Program-made: the position numbers and the translations under genes
Notes under the pieces: model-generated
What the model was told of the DNA's origin: nothing
The model's database searches: none
Seen by the model: only the letters and a program-made list of their open reading frames with translations
In this document: in pieces, positions 1 to 12,166 of the stretch
Layout of the letters: each line of letters opens with the position of its first letter
Position numbering within the stretch: the first letter of the stretch is position 1
Assembly (NCBI GenBank): GCA_033980235.1
Contig: CM067065.1
Location: 27,454,155-27,518,154, forward strand
Direction: 5' to 3'
DNA: 64,000 nt
DNA from: Diadema setosum
Lineage: Eukaryota > Echinodermata > Echinoidea > Diadematoida > Diadematidae

Positions 1-1670
1 TAGTTTCAATTGAACATAACTTTTGCTTATTCAAATATTCAAATAATTTACAGACCACAGTAAAGTATTACCACGAACCCTATTATGACAAATATTTTAA
101 TCAGTTTATCGCTATCATGATCTACCAAATTCCTTACTTTGTAATAACGCCATAAAAATACCAACAACATCATTATCTTTACGTAACAGCAATACCTTAT
201 CATGATTGAGGTTCAGTTTTAGCTTGATCGGTGGAATATACATTTTTTTTAAAAATACTATACTGTACATTTTCCGATGTGATTGAAGACATGTCACGAG
301 AAGGAATGTGAAATTAGCGCATTCATACACAAGCCATCTGCCAACATTTCGCTGATATCCGTGTAGACAACGTACAATGTAGGTTCGACAAAATCCATAT
401 CCGTGTGAATACGGTTCCCGCGTGGTCCGCAGGCGTTGCTACATTGTCTGCTTGTCGTGTAGTCACCGTTACAGGTACTCGCCGTGTGTTTTAGATTGTC
501 TGGAAAGTATCATATACCGGCATTGAGAGGAACATCTTTATGTCACAGGACCGGACACCACGGACTACGAGCCGTGATTGGCCCTGAAGAGATCCGTGGA
601 AACTTGTGTAAAAGAGGCTTAAACGGTGTTTGCATGAACCGCGCTTTAGGCTATACTCTGTGTGTTTTCGTGTACTTTCCTGCGCCTCATCCTGCTCAAG
701 ATCTTATGACTCTTTACAAATTATGCCCGTTCTAAACTGAATCCCTCGCACAAATTGTTTTCAGTACGCTTAAAAAAAAAAAATGAATCAAACAAACTAT
801 GTTTGAGCCTATATTGTGTTCGTAATTTGCTGTTAAACACGGTAATTGGTTTGGTTTTCTTATTTCTTCTATGTCATTTTAACAGCCCTGAAACAGGCAT
901 CGTCACTCAATTTGATTGGAATTTTGTAACAAATCGTTTATAGCCAGTACATTAAGTCATTTGATGTGAAGGTACAAGATTGACACTGCTTAAAGAAGTG
1001 TACACCATTCCAATGGAGATTATCGAAAATGATATTCTGTCTCAGTTATAAGTCTCCATAATGAGGTATATTATAATATGGATGACACAATGAATGAGGA
1101 GAAAAATAACAATGCAGATATGAAGATGCATCTTCTATTGGTATCGTGAACTGGTATAAGTCTCATGGTACCTCACGTACCTCAATTGATGTGTCTTTTA
1201 ATCATCTTACTTTTTGCTACTTCTAATTTTCTGTTCTCCTACGTGCTTTGACGAAAGATTTATGTATCAACTGGTCACCATGGCGATAGTAGAACTCATG
1301 GGAGCATCTTTAGCCTGAAGTCTCACGACCGAGGCAGGTTTAAGCTACTAAGTAGGCCCATAGTTTGGACGATACAAGCCTCATATGTAGTACACAAAAC
1401 ATTATTCTTTAGTACATATACTCCAGAGAGTATATAGACGTATACGGGAGTGCCAAAAACACACAAAAAACAAAAAAACGTACCCTTATCTAGATGATTA
1501 AAGAGAGATCTTGCAATGATAATTTTACATGAGTTATTGCATCTAGGCTTCTGCACGAGCATTTAAGAAGTTCATTCAAGAAGTCATTGATTCTATATTT
1601 CATCGATTGTTATTTTATTTGAAGTGTGCGCCATACTTTGGTTTATGTTGTTATTGTTTGTATTATCCAG
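1..1670. other. Intron or intergenic DNA upstream of LRR exon I (copy A)
   Basis: No gene is recognised. A short open frame at 484-735 is kept in copy B (32118-32370), but it matches no family I know, has no codon signature, and has a diverged, broken relative near 18720-18800. The segment around 890-1020 (ccctgaaacaggcatcgtc) has a diverged relative at 19028-19140, which suggests an older module duplication inside the unit. Confidence 0.6.
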
Positions 1671-1853
1671 ATACAAGATATGACGGTGTCGTTAGGGTGT
1701 TCGGGTCGCGGTTTTCAACATCAATCCTCTATTGGAGGTGACTTCGCCCAATGGTTGTTCACTCTGCCAAGTCTGTCAAACTTTAGTCTGGATTGTCCCT
1801 ACCTGGACGGTGATTTCCTCTCAACAGCCATCGACTCAGTATCATCATGTCAG
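1671..1853 (+). CDS. Leucine-rich-repeat exon I, copy A (internal exon, partial gene)
   Basis: This is a 183-nt internal exon of 61 codons in phase 0, with acceptor TTATCCAG before it and donor CAG|GTATGT after it. The peptide begins IQDMTVSLG (an LxL-like beta strand), continues through QWLFTLPSLSNFSLDCP and ends YLDGDFLSTAIDSVSSCQ. It shares that skeleton with the exons at 26239 and 28493. The pattern (LPSLxxFSL...YLDGDF) resembles LRR segments of NLR-type or ribonuclease-inhibitor-like arrays; that assignment is inference from pattern alone. Probable role: one or two LRR turns in a ligand- or self-binding array. No start codon, signal peptide, NACHT, death or TIR domain is visible, so the parent gene extends outside. 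Against the copy at 33318 there are 8 base changes, 7 of them replacing amino acids. Confidence 0.7.
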
Positions 1854-2045
1854 GTATGTCCTGTTAGGACCATGCGTGATATAAGGTCTATGTATGATGT
1901 ACAGAACTTTTGATCACTGAATTTCGTGTGTGTGAATAATTCGTGTTGACACCGCGTACTTGTCCGTGTGGACATCCGGTTGGGATTGGATCAACAACGC
2001 TGCATTGATTGATTACGATCATCGTCGTGGTGATCCGTTCAACGA
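1854..2045. other. Intron start after exon I (copy A)
   Basis: This is intronic sequence after the GTATGT donor and is nearly identical in copy B (33501-33709). No feature is recognised before the CCGGG minisatellite. Confidence 0.6.
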
Positions 2046-2310
2046 TCCGTGGAAGTGCAAAAAGGGCTGTGGAGACGGGATTTGTAAAAACGCCGGGATT
2101 TGTAGAAACATCTCGCCGAGGATTTGTGAAAACGTCAGGAATTGTAAAAGCGTCTCGCCGGGCAATGTAAAAATCTCGAATATTCTATCAACGGGATTGG
2201 TAAAAGCGTCTCGCCGGGAAATGGAAAAAAACAAACAAACAAACAAAAAAAAACGTTAAATTTTACCGGGAATTGTAAAAATGCTGCCGGGAAAATTAAT
2301 AAATCATGTA
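2046..2310 (+). repeat. CCGGG/TTTGTAAAAACG minisatellite (left arm, copy A)
   Basis: Irregular tandem units of about 20-30 bp read roughly 'gccgggatttgtaaaaac'; about nine are present. The outer end (ctgtggag...) is matched in inverted orientation by 18540-18715, which ends ...ctccacag. It may be the terminal part of a large inverted-arm structure. Confidence 0.75.
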
Positions 2311-2394
2311 CTTCAACGGTATTACGTATCGATGGTATATAGATAATATCGATGTCTAACAAAATAGCTCATACACATTTACCGTTGTAATTGT

Positions 2395-2800
2395 CTTGTA
2401 AACCCCAACACAGATTTTCACCAAACTTGGCAGATGATATCTTTATGTATGATCTTAATTTGTTTAAATAAGTCTCCCTCCCCTCCCCCACCGGCGAATG
2501 GGGGGGGGGGGGAGGAGTTGAAACCTCAGACTCCTGAGAGTCCTTAAAGTATGGAATGTTTTATCTTCGGAGTCGAATAGAAAAGGATAGAGCTAATTTA
2601 GTGTTATATGAAGGCACTAATGATTAAAATTCCATGGTTGATTATGGCCGATCCGGGGGTGCCCTGATTTGGGTGAAGGGGTGAGGGGGAGGAGGTGAAT
2701 CAATTTTCCACATTTTCACCATCTTCTTGAAAAATCTTCGAAAGATTTTCTCCAAACTTGGCAAATAGCATCTTTACGGTAATACAATCTTTTTTGTTTA
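2395..2800 (+). repeat. G/C-tract dispersed tandem unit (left arm, copy A)
   Basis: One forward unit of a 250-360 bp family. In order it carries 'ttttcaccaaacttggcaga', a C-run/G-run hairpin around 'ggcgaat', 'cttaaagtatggaatg', 'gatccgggggtgccc' and 'catcttcttgaaaaat'. The same unit forms arrays at 15470-18440 and 22890-24940. Confidence 0.8.
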
Positions 2801-3050
2801 AGGCGCCTCGGCAGATTACATGTTCCGGCGAAACTGCGGCGCCACCGATGAGCGTTCTTTTTTTTTTTTAATTCCTCCGCGGCCTTCTAAATCCTCCCTT
2901 TCAAAAGCCCGCATCGCGGCGCTTTTACACTTGGGCCGCCAACGGACCGCGACGCTTTTAAAAAGGGCCGACAACATAAAAAAAGCTGTACATCCAAGAG
3001 CCCCCGTTTTATTTAAACAAGGTAGCACCCTCTGCGTCAGCGTTCGAATA
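2801..3050 (+). repeat. GCGCC-rich dispersed repeat (left arm, copy A)
   Basis: It begins 'aaggcgcctcggcagattac' and is rich in gcggcgc motifs. A diverged inverted relative lies at 15190-15475 and ends with the reverse complement of the same start. It is repeated in copy B at 34441-34690. SINE-like by size, but no A/B box is convincing. Family unknown. Confidence 0.65.
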
Positions 3051-3059
3051 ATGCCGTTA

Positions 3060-4307
3060 TACTAATGATGCACAGGATAGAGTGTGTTAGTGAAGGTGCG
3101 GCGCGCTCGAGAGTATTGACAATGGTGCGACATGCACGAGGCGCAGCCGAGTGCATGTTTGCAACCGTTGTCAATACTCGAGAGTGAGCTGCACCTTCAC
3201 TAACGCCACGAAATAATCCTGTGCATCATTAGTTTTATAAAATGGGTCGAAAACTAACAGCATTATTCACGTACCTTTGTGGGTCAATACTAGTCAGCTA
3301 CATGTAGCACTCGCTCAAAAGTCAAGATGTCCGAAGATGTTCGTCCCAAACATTTACGCACGTCGCACTCGGAAATCCCGCACACTCACCTAGTACTGTA
3401 CGTACGTATAAGAGTATTGACCGATTCGGGTTTGTTGAGGGCAGCAGACATTTTATGGCACTGGGCGCAGCCATGAGCTCAAATTGCGGTGTCTCAGCCG
3501 ACCCCCCCTGCTCTCCTATAGATACACATAGCGCGTCACAGAATCGGTCATATTAGGGAGCTTTAGATTTTAGACGCGCGGACGTTCAAAGGGAAAAAAA
3601 ACATGGTCTGAGCGTGCGCAGTAGCTTGACGTGTGCTACTGCGCACGCTCAGACCATGTTTTTTTCCCTTTGAACGTCCGCGCGTCTAAAATCTAAAGCT
3701 CCCTACTGACCGATTCTGTGACGCGCTATGTGTATTTTTGGCATGGGCAGCGCCATTACTGCGGTGTCTCAGCCGACCCCTCCTTCTTTCTCCCCACCCC
3801 TCTCACGCGCACGGAATGAAAAACTGATGCATGGTTGCTTTAGCCAATGGGCGTCTCGTACTGAGTGCGCGAATGCTTGCTTAGTGCGCGAACCTTTGTT
3901 ACAAGTGCGCGATAAACATGTTGCCCGTAGGGTGGGGGAGAGCAGGGGGGGTCGGCTGAGACACCGCAATTTGAGCTCATGGCTGCGCCCAGTGCCATAA
4001 AATGTCTGCTGCCCTCAACGAACCCGAATCAATATGCACAAGAAAGGCCGCCGGCTGTTGTGGCAGCGGGCGCCCGCGGCCCGAACTAGAAGTTGTTTAC
4101 AGGATTGACAGCGCGTATAGTAGCGCGTGACGCACTTGTAACAACTGATTGAGTGCGCACTGCTAGTGTAAAACATTGTGACGTACGTCAGGCCAGGGAG
4201 GTGGAAGAGAGACTCTTCTTATAGTGCTTACCTGAAGAAAATAATGCACGGACACGTGACTCATTTCAGCGCTTCCAATTGGCTACATTCTTGAACCCAT
4301 TTTATAA
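3060..4307. mobile_element. Nested palindromic (foldback/MITE) insertion, copy A only
   Basis: Copy B has the empty site (gccgttacatgataac at about 34692). The insert is flanked by TA on both sides (3058-3059, 4308-4309). It contains at least three palindromes. One is 3060-3232. Another is an inverted pair 3414-3510 against 3945-4035 sharing 'gggcagcagacattttatgg'. The third is a near-perfect 152-bp hairpin at 3554-3705, itself set in a longer palindrome (3520-3737). Outer terminal repeats ttataaaatgggt (3233) and acccattttataa (end) suggest a TA-targeting MITE, with a second palindromic element abutting its left side. No transposase is present. Confidence 0.8.
3554..3705. repeat. 152-bp hairpin MITE inside the 3060-4307 insert
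   Basis: Arms of about 70 bp (tagggagctttagatttta... and its reverse complement ending ...gctcccta) flank a short centre 'cttgacgtgtg'. Pairing is almost perfect, indicating a young element or a structure kept symmetrical by conversion. Confidence 0.85.
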
Positions 4308-5639
4308 TACATGATAACACACGGCATATTGTACATGTTGTATCAGCCTTTCGCTGATCTCCATGGTTTGTGTCTCACAGCTGCCATTTCTCACTGCGCG
4401 AGAAAACAAACGTGGACTCGCGCCAGAATCCCAAACTTCATTATACATTGGAAAATAAAACAACCAGAATACCAGATGATTGTTTTACAGCAAGACAAAA
4501 AATGTTATCTCTCTGCCAACCGATTTTTAATGATCTTTATTATTTGACATAGGTTTATAGGCCCCTATTTTCCCCTATCAATATCAAATATGGCCTCGGG
4601 ATTTTATGAGTTTTTTATGTATTTGTTTTTTCGGTGTTTAACTAAGTTAAAATCGGGTAAAATTATGCATGTCCTTCTGATGGTGCGGAAATGGTGCTCG
4701 GAAACCAGCCTACTCTACTTTATTTCATGGATGGGTCTTTGTTTATATTTAGAATAACAAAAGATGCTATAATATTGACTTGCTTTCATGCTCTCATTTT
4801 GATGCGTTATTTTTCGCTATTACATTATCACTATCTCTGCATCCACACGAGTGTTAAAGCAGTAACAAAATTAACCGACGCGTCAAAATGGTGTTAAAGA
4901 AAAATTTCCGTAAACGGCTTGGAAATCTGATTTCCTGTTTCCATTTTTCAGATCTCTTTCATTTCAGATAAAAAAGAAATCCACTTCGTCTTTCTGATAT
5001 TCCCAGACTGTGAAGTCTTGTGTATAATGCACTATGATTAAGTGTCCTTATTGTCATACTCTCGAGTGAAAATATTCACTCCTAAAGGAGTGAATACAAA
5101 ATAAAATGAGTGAATTTAGAGTGAAATTGGAGTGAATTTTGAGTGAAAATACGAATGACCTCAGGGATCACTCCAAAATCTTCGAGTGATCCTTGAGGTC
5201 ACTCCAAAATGAGTGAAAATGAATATTAAATATGCATCTTCAGATGTCTTAGACTTTGATACATACCATTTCATGTATCAAAACATGAATATCAGGCATT
5301 TAGACTGGCATTAAGAATCTAATCGTTTTTCTAGAATGACAGTAAATTGCATTATTCTATGTGCGGAGACATGCCTATTATACCCCTTCTATAAAATTTT
5401 GTGCGAGGTTATCAGTTCGCACTGCTCTATGATGATTGCGTTGAATGTACATCTCTAGGCATTTCATCTTGCCCTAATCCACGACCTAGACAAAAACCCA
5501 AACCTCTCAACATTTTACAAGTCATATATAGCCTGTATCATCCTTGTGATGTGAACTGCCTATTTCTTTCAGCTAACATGCTGACGCTCGTTAGAGTGAC
5601 GTCATGTAGAGCAACGTAAATCTTGTTATCAACGGACTG
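4308..5639. other. Non-coding DNA, no gene recognised (copy A)
   Basis: Intron-like sequence matched by 34693-35117 and 46356-47260 in copy B; the copy B LINE is inserted between these two parts. The only structure seen is the GAGTGAA repeat and hairpin at 5057-5222. Confidence 0.6.
5057..5222. repeat. GAGTGAA/TTCACTC interspersed repeat with hairpin (copy A)
   Basis: The heptamer gagtgaa and its complement recur about ten times. At its right end 'tgacctcagggatcact' pairs with 'agtgatccttgaggtca' around 'ccaaaatcttcg'. It is present in copy B at 46687-46850. Confidence 0.75.
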
Positions 5640-6180
5640 CCGCTGCCAAGACAGAGTGATCGAAAAGGGCCGTGGCCAAAATACGATCAAAAGGGCTGCA
5701 CAAACTAGTGAATGAAAGGGCCACGACTAAATCCACTGAAGGGCCGCGGCAAAACGATTAAAAAGGCTGCCCCAACTAGTCAATGAAAGGCTATAACCAA
5801 CGCCGTGGCCAAAATATGATCAAAAGGGCTGCACAAACTAGGGAATGAAAGGGGCACGTCCAAAGCCACTGAAGGGCCGCGGCGAAACGATTAAAGGCGC
5901 TGCCCCAACTAGTGAATGAAAGGCCACAACCAACGCCATGGCCAAAAAATTAATGATCAAATGGGTTGCACAAACTAGTGAATGAAAGGCCCCAACCAAA
6001 GCCATCGAAGGGTTGCTGCCAAACAAAAAGGGCTGCATGAACTAGTGAATGAAAAGGCCCCAACCGAAGCCATGGAAGGACCGCGGCCGAACAATTAAAA
6101 GGGCTGTGGCAACTACTAGTATAGTGATCGAAAGGGTCACAACCAAAGCCACCTGAAAGGCCGTGTATAGGGCTGTTAAC
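5640..6180 (+). repeat. GGCCGCGG/ACTAGTGAATGAAAGG minisatellite (copy A)
   Basis: Alternating ~45-60 bp units contain 'gaagggccgcggc', 'aaaagggctgc' and 'aactagtgaatgaaaggcc'. The same repeat appears inverted at 14290-14480, and in copy B at 47265-47900 and 52840-53010. Copies A and B have different unit orders, so the repeat is length-variable. Confidence 0.85.
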
Positions 6181-6795
6181 ATCAGAAAATGAAACGCAAA
6201 AAGATAGTTACCCTATAAAAGAGTACTAAAAAAAGGGATTATCATACTACATTATACTATATTACATCATTAAATGAAGCAAAATGCTGAATGTTTATCT
6301 CCTGCTGTATATTCGTCGTTTGTAAGTTTCCTTTCTCATATCATACGTTTGTCTTTGGTTGTTTCTTGTTCTCATCTCTTCTCAGAGTATTTTGTAGCTT
6401 TCTGAGAAAAACAAAACAACAACCTTGGAACATGGAAACTGGAGATACAAGTGCGTTACCGCAAAGACATTGAATGAAATACGAACAATGATAAATCGTA
6501 ATACAGAGTAAGGCAATTATTAAAGGCAATTTTTATGTCGGCGGTATTCAGCATTATCCTATCTTTTCTGGGGGAGGGGGGGGGGGATAGAAGTTTAGGT
6601 CAATGGGAGGATTATATGGCCATTGCTTCAATGCGTCCTTAAAGGTGGTTTGTGTGTGTGCATGTGTTTGCAAATTGTATCACTGTTTGTTGCATTTCAA
6701 ATGTGTGAAATTGTAATGTGTTCCAAGAAATATGTTACAAATCAAACTGGTGAAACCAGTAGGCATTCTGTCCCAATGCGTTGTCGTGACGATAG
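6181..6795. other. Non-coding DNA, no gene recognised (copy A)
   Basis: Contains a short G-run (6567-6586). It ends at the ATAG target-site copy of the solo LTR. It is collinear with B 47901-48560. Confidence 0.55.
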
Positions 6796-7489
6796 TGTAA
6801 CACTCAATATTTTTTTAGAGGTAGCGTGGTAGAGTGTTAACAACAGCAATTCATTGATGAAGCGTCACACAATCCATTCATTTGAAGTCCACCAGCAGGT
6901 TTATTGAACTCAAGATACTTCGAACATGGAAACAAATTGACAAGATCCAGCCAAGTATAAGTGCGATATAACCCATTATAATATTAAAGCCGTAACCCAA
7001 CGGAGGGGGTGGCTAGAGGTTTTAGCTTATCCAGGGAGGTGATTGTCTCACCTCCCTGGCTTATCTGAGGTCCTCACCTGAAGAAGGTGGGAATCCAGAC
7101 TGCCCCTGTTCTCTTAGTCCCACTGTATATACACTGTATCTATGTTTATGCTTATTAGTCTGGTTACTATAACTACAGACATGTTAATTAATAGCTGTAC
7201 CAGTATATGTTACATGTGAACAATATACTGCTTCAATATAAAAGAGTGACTCACTTGGGGAGTAGAGATAGGGCTATACATGCTGTGCCCTGTATTATAT
7301 TCTTAATCCTAGTGATATATCGTTAATCCAAAGCCTATTCAGTTGGGTTCTATTCATTCCGTTGTGACACACAGTTTCTTACTGCTGGGCACACTGTTTA
7401 TACATATAGTGTTACAACATTTATCAAACTTACATACAAACCCCTTACTGGTGTTATAACCTATCAATCATACATAAAACTACCTTACA
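6796..7489. mobile_element. Probable solo LTR (694 bp), copy A only
   Basis: The insert starts TGTAACACTC and ends CTACCTTACA, giving TG...CA ends with a 5-bp inverted repeat TGTAA/TTACA. It is flanked by ATAG at 6792-6795 and 7490-7493. Copy B has the uninterrupted site (gacgatggtaataactg at 48555). A TATA-like 'aatataaaag' lies near 7236. A 12-bp perfect hairpin ccagggaggtga/tcacctccctgg sits at 7031-7059. Size, ends and a 4-bp TSD fit an LTR left by recombination of a retrotransposon; orientation and family are not determined. Confidence 0.6.
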
Positions 7490-7493
7490 ATAG

Positions 7494-8211
7494 TAATAAC
7501 TGAAGCAGCGATAGTAAAATGGTACATTGTATTTCTTTATATCCGTAGAGATCGGGCCTGTTCATTTGTTATAAGGGAATTTTACTACTGGATAAACTCC
7601 AGTACAATTACAGTGATATTCATTATCAAATCCCAGCGCCAACAACTTCTTGTATTTTACAGACAATGCAAAGATTCATTGTTGCAGTGTATAATTAATG
7701 AATAGGGCCAAAAGTATATAATGTGACTACTTTGATATCTAGGTCTCTTACAGATGTATACACAAAGTCTAAAATAAAAACAAAACAAAACTAAAAATAA
7801 ACAAAAAAAAAATGTGTAATTATTCATAAACTGATTTCAGAAACATTTCAAAAATCTCTTAGCAATATATCGTGAGGGAGCGGGATCTTATATAAACTGA
7901 GTGTTTGCTTTGTGAATATTAACCTCCGTACAATCTCGACAATTATATTGGGTTGTTACCTAGCAGTTTCGATGACAATGAACCGCTTTCGTCTTTGCAT
8001 GGTCTTTCCTAATTATCAGATATCGGACATATGAGCATGGACATAATATGTTCATTATCACTCTGATATCCAAAGACAGATTAGGCCATCTGATTCATGC
8101 CTGCATGCGATTCGGCATAATATATCGAGACTGCACTACTCGTGTACTGTATATATACACCAGACTTCAGTCACCCCAGTCCTTGGTCGCACTAACCACT
8201 GTAACCTATTG

Positions 8212-8213
<2 letters not shown>
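7494..8213. other. Non-coding DNA, no gene recognised (copy A)
   Basis: AT-rich sequence collinear with B 48561-49278. No coding or structural signal seen. Confidence 0.55.

Positions 8214-8292
<79 letters not shown>
8214..8292. repeat. (TG)n microsatellite (copy A)
   Basis: About 79 bp of TG with a few interruptions. The copy B counterpart (49280-49307) is much shorter. Confidence 0.95.
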
Positions 8293-8293
<1 letters not shown>

Positions 8294-10692
8294 TCTTTTT
8301 TTTTCCATGGTGCATTCTAGACAACAATATAGTTATTTATGAGAGAAGAGTAATACTATGCTCTTGAAGACAATGACCATGTCTATGGTATAGGAGGTGC
8401 AAGCTTCTGACCCGTCCTCTCAGCTCTTGGTAATGACATCCGCTTCAAGTCTATCATCAGTCGATTGTTTTTGGCTTTTTGTTTTCAGTTTTCCTACCAC
8501 AAAATTGCATCGCAAATCAAATACACCTATTATACTTTATAAAACGGCCGTTGCCATGCAGGTGGAAAATTAACTGGAACAATTCATCTATGTCAGCATT
8601 CCTGACTCTTTTGTAAAGTCACCCATGTATACACTTCAAGGGTAAACGTATAATTGCAGTTGTCAATTTTGCAAGTGTAAGCAGTGTAGAAGTTAAGGCA
8701 ACCCAGCTTTTCCGCCTGTATGTATAATGCCCGTACATTCCCCCTCCCCCCTTCCTTGTCATCAATGCCCACGCTGAATTGCATGTACAATGTACTTGTA
8801 TAAGCTGTTATTTTTGCGAAAATGTCACCATACGCTATTACGGTAGTATAGTATAGTGCGCTTATGTAGGCCTCTGTGTCAATTCGCGAATATTATGTCC
8901 GTGACCTCATTCGTATGTAGAATGTGAATGCAGATCAGTTTATGTTTGATAAAAAATCGACAGTTCAAAACTGTTGGTTATTATAATCAACTTAATGCTA
9001 TCGAAAATCAAATATGTATCAATGGTGGAAAGGGGTCATGAATACATAGATACAGAGTAATGTTCACAAAGCATGACTAATTTATTGTCATTTTTGGCAT
9101 AACAAAACAAAATAGCGGCACCGACTCACCTCCTTCGGAGAGGGGATATAATATGTAGAGGTCGGTTACAAAGGAATGAGTGTGTAGGATAGATTTGAAA
9201 AAAAAATGTGGGAAAATTTTTCATACTTTCGTGGTATAATTAGTGTAACATAACGGTATTTGTTATCCAACAATGATGGAACCTGAACTTAGCCAAAAGT
9301 TTCAAATTTCATTACTTTTTAATGTACTGTATTGGCCAATCTCTTTCAAACTCTGTTGATGTCTTCTTATTTCGCAGCATTTGATGAATTTGCACAATAG
9401 TTAATTCCCATTTATCAATTTTATGCTACCGTATTATTTCATTCATGTGTCAACATAATTACCGTCTTTCGTGCTGTGTTTTCCTCAATTTCTCACATTT
9501 TTATCATTCATACTATACCTCCCATCAGGGAAAATACAACTTCTCATGCGTGCCCTGTGTAATTATGAGGAGTATCAATGATTAGACGATTTGAACTCAT
9601 GATTTATTGATCTAGTAACATGCTTTATTCTGAATATTCAGACGGAGACATCTTTAAACTACCAGTTTTGGTTCAAGTATGTTTGGACACATTTTCATGC
9701 ACACGCATTTTTAGAAAGAAATGTAAAAGAATGAAATTATATTTCCCCTCCACAGTCATTACTCAAAAGTCCCTAGATATTTTTAAAACAGAACCAAAAA
9801 TGCCAAAATATGCCAAAATGAGTACAGCAGGTACTGCACATCGTATTCACATCGTTCTTGATCTTTTTTTTTTCATGAGTTCAACTGAGAAAATTGTTAT
9901 TGCCCTTTAGTTTCTGTGATTTCTCGCGTTTGCCGAAGTTGTGTTGAACGACACACACGCCATTGACGATTGAACCCAGAGAAACACACAGACTGCGTAG
10001 GGATCTGTACTCCCGAGGATTACTTGTTGGTTTTATTGGCCTGCCCTGCCTTCATTATCCACTACTGATTAAATCCATTGTGGTAACTTTGATACGTGTA
10101 CTTGCGATCATCATACAAGACGTGTGCCACGGACATAGCGGATTACGCCTTGCGGCCAGCCTGCTACACAGTATATCATGAAGTACCTTTTGTCTCTGTA
10201 CAGAACAATACGCGACAGCCGGATTGTCTGGATTCCAGACCATCTGCTCGTACGCTTTCGCTCTAAAGTGACGCCTTCAACGTCGAAAACTGGAATAGGT
10301 TTAGGTTGATTTGCCTTCAGCAAAGGCTGCGAATTCGTCGCCGCGAAGTCCAGGTGGCAGAGGGTCTGAGACCCGACTAGCAAATAGCTATATCATGCCT
10401 ATCTCTTGAAAGCGTCGAGACCACCTCTCACGCTGACTTTGGTATATAGAATATGAATAATTGTATCATATAAGAAATTCGATGGATTTTTGGTAAAAGG
10501 GGATGTACAACATCTTATCATTATAACTCTGCAAACTTCTAGATAGTGTAACATACATTCTACTTCACACTTCTATCCAATTTACGACCACATCATGTAC
10601 GCTGCCATTGGATGATGGCGCGAGCAAGTATAGGCCTAACAGCATTTTAATATGTCACTCCTCACGACTTCTTTACTATATCTTTCCCTTCG

Positions 10693-10724
<32 letters not shown>

Positions 10725-12162
10725 GCAAACATGACCTCCTTAGATAAATAAGGACTATTGCAGCTTTAAACAGTGCGTAAAATATACAACGCTGCGCAGC
10801 AATTCAAAAGGAAAAGCTGAAAAAGTGTAATGCTTAATGTAATAGAGATACTGCTTTAATCTATAACTGCAATGCTGCCACTTTTAAACAAACCACGCAG
10901 CAACAAACACTCAGTGATCCTGAATATCCATTCTCAAAGTACATAATGACGGGGCTAGGTAGATATACATAGTAGATACCTTTTCTTCTCTCATCTTGTA
11001 TTGTTTGCATAATGAGGTTGCAATCTTTTACATATATAAACATGAATATGATCACAAATATTTTCAGAGTCTTTCTTTTTTCTTTCCGGGAAGGGGGAGG
11101 GGGAAAAGGAGGCGGGGTGTTTTCATTTCCGATAAATCGTCGAGTTACATCTTGGTGGTAACCGCATGGCAGTGAGGTGTTCTCTTATTACAGGTCCTGA
11201 ATCAGAAAGGACATGACTATCGAATGAGGCTAAGGATACATGAACAGGAATTTTCAATTTAAAAACATATTGAACTTGAAAGTAACATTAAGGTGCAGTA
11301 CAATTGCTGAAAAGATGTGCTGGAAGAACGCATTGCATAGAGTGACACTGCTTTGTGTGGGTAGAATCAAGAAACCTTATACATGCAAAATTCACGATAA
11401 CAACTTCTAATTGACGTTATGATCAGTTTGCCAATAATTCCACCTATTGAATCTGCGAAATTAAGCAGAACTATTCTTGAGATACATCATCGAAATTCAT
11501 ATATCAAAAAAAAAAAAAAGATAGATTGAGGCTGATACAGGGGCGGATCACGGAATTCTTTAAAGAGGGGCGCCTTTACGAAATTAACTAATTAATTTAT
11601 TAATATTTTTTCTTAGTATTTCTTTTGTTTAAGCAAAAAAAAAAAAAAAAAGTGGGGCGCGCGCCCGCTGCATTCCCCCACCCCCTCCAACCCGATTCGC
11701 TACTGTGATAGATGACTGGTAAACAGACTGACAAAATGGATATAAAAGAATGTCAGATATCAGTCAGAAAGATAGAGATAGGTAGAAAGACCAGGAGCTA
11801 TGTGATTACAGTGAAGTGCAGTAAAACCTCATCTCTAGGGCGAATTAAGCAAATGTAATAAATCTAATGGTAAAATCAAATATAAGAAATGATTGAAGCA
11901 GATAAACAATACTAAAACAAAACAAAAACTGTACCCGATTTTAGTTTGAGGAAGCATTTTGGGTGAAAAAGAATTTCATCATCCTTGACAATTTCATCAC
12001 GTCTTCTTGCTCTTTTTAATTTGCATACGGAAAGTGAGACAAATCACTGTCCACTCGCGCAGTATGAGCATCCGTTGCGTGAGCTATCACAGCTACGATA
12101 TGTACATGTTGGCCGGGAAGCGGCCGGGAAATACAATGGGTAATGATCGATTCACGGTACCC
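8293..12162. other. Non-coding DNA, no gene recognised (copy A)
   Basis: Collinear with B 49308-52640. 8302-8737 and about 11043-11322 are missing from copy B. The latter junction shows only short microhomology, so a deletion in B is as likely as an insertion in A. It holds a (TCA)n run at 10693-10723 and a degraded repeat at 11535-11700 with 'ggggcggatcacggaattc' and poly-A. Open frames here are short and match nothing recognised. Confidence 0.55.
10693..10723. repeat. (TCA)n microsatellite (copy A)
   Basis: About ten cat/tca repeats; copy B near 51495 has roughly half as many. Confidence 0.9.
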
Positions 12163-12166
12163 ATCG

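Noticed and set aside
484..735. 83-codon frame conserved between copies (484 and 32118)
   Set aside because: Conservation equals that of surrounding intron DNA, and a diverged relative near 18720 is broken, so there is no sign of coding constraint.
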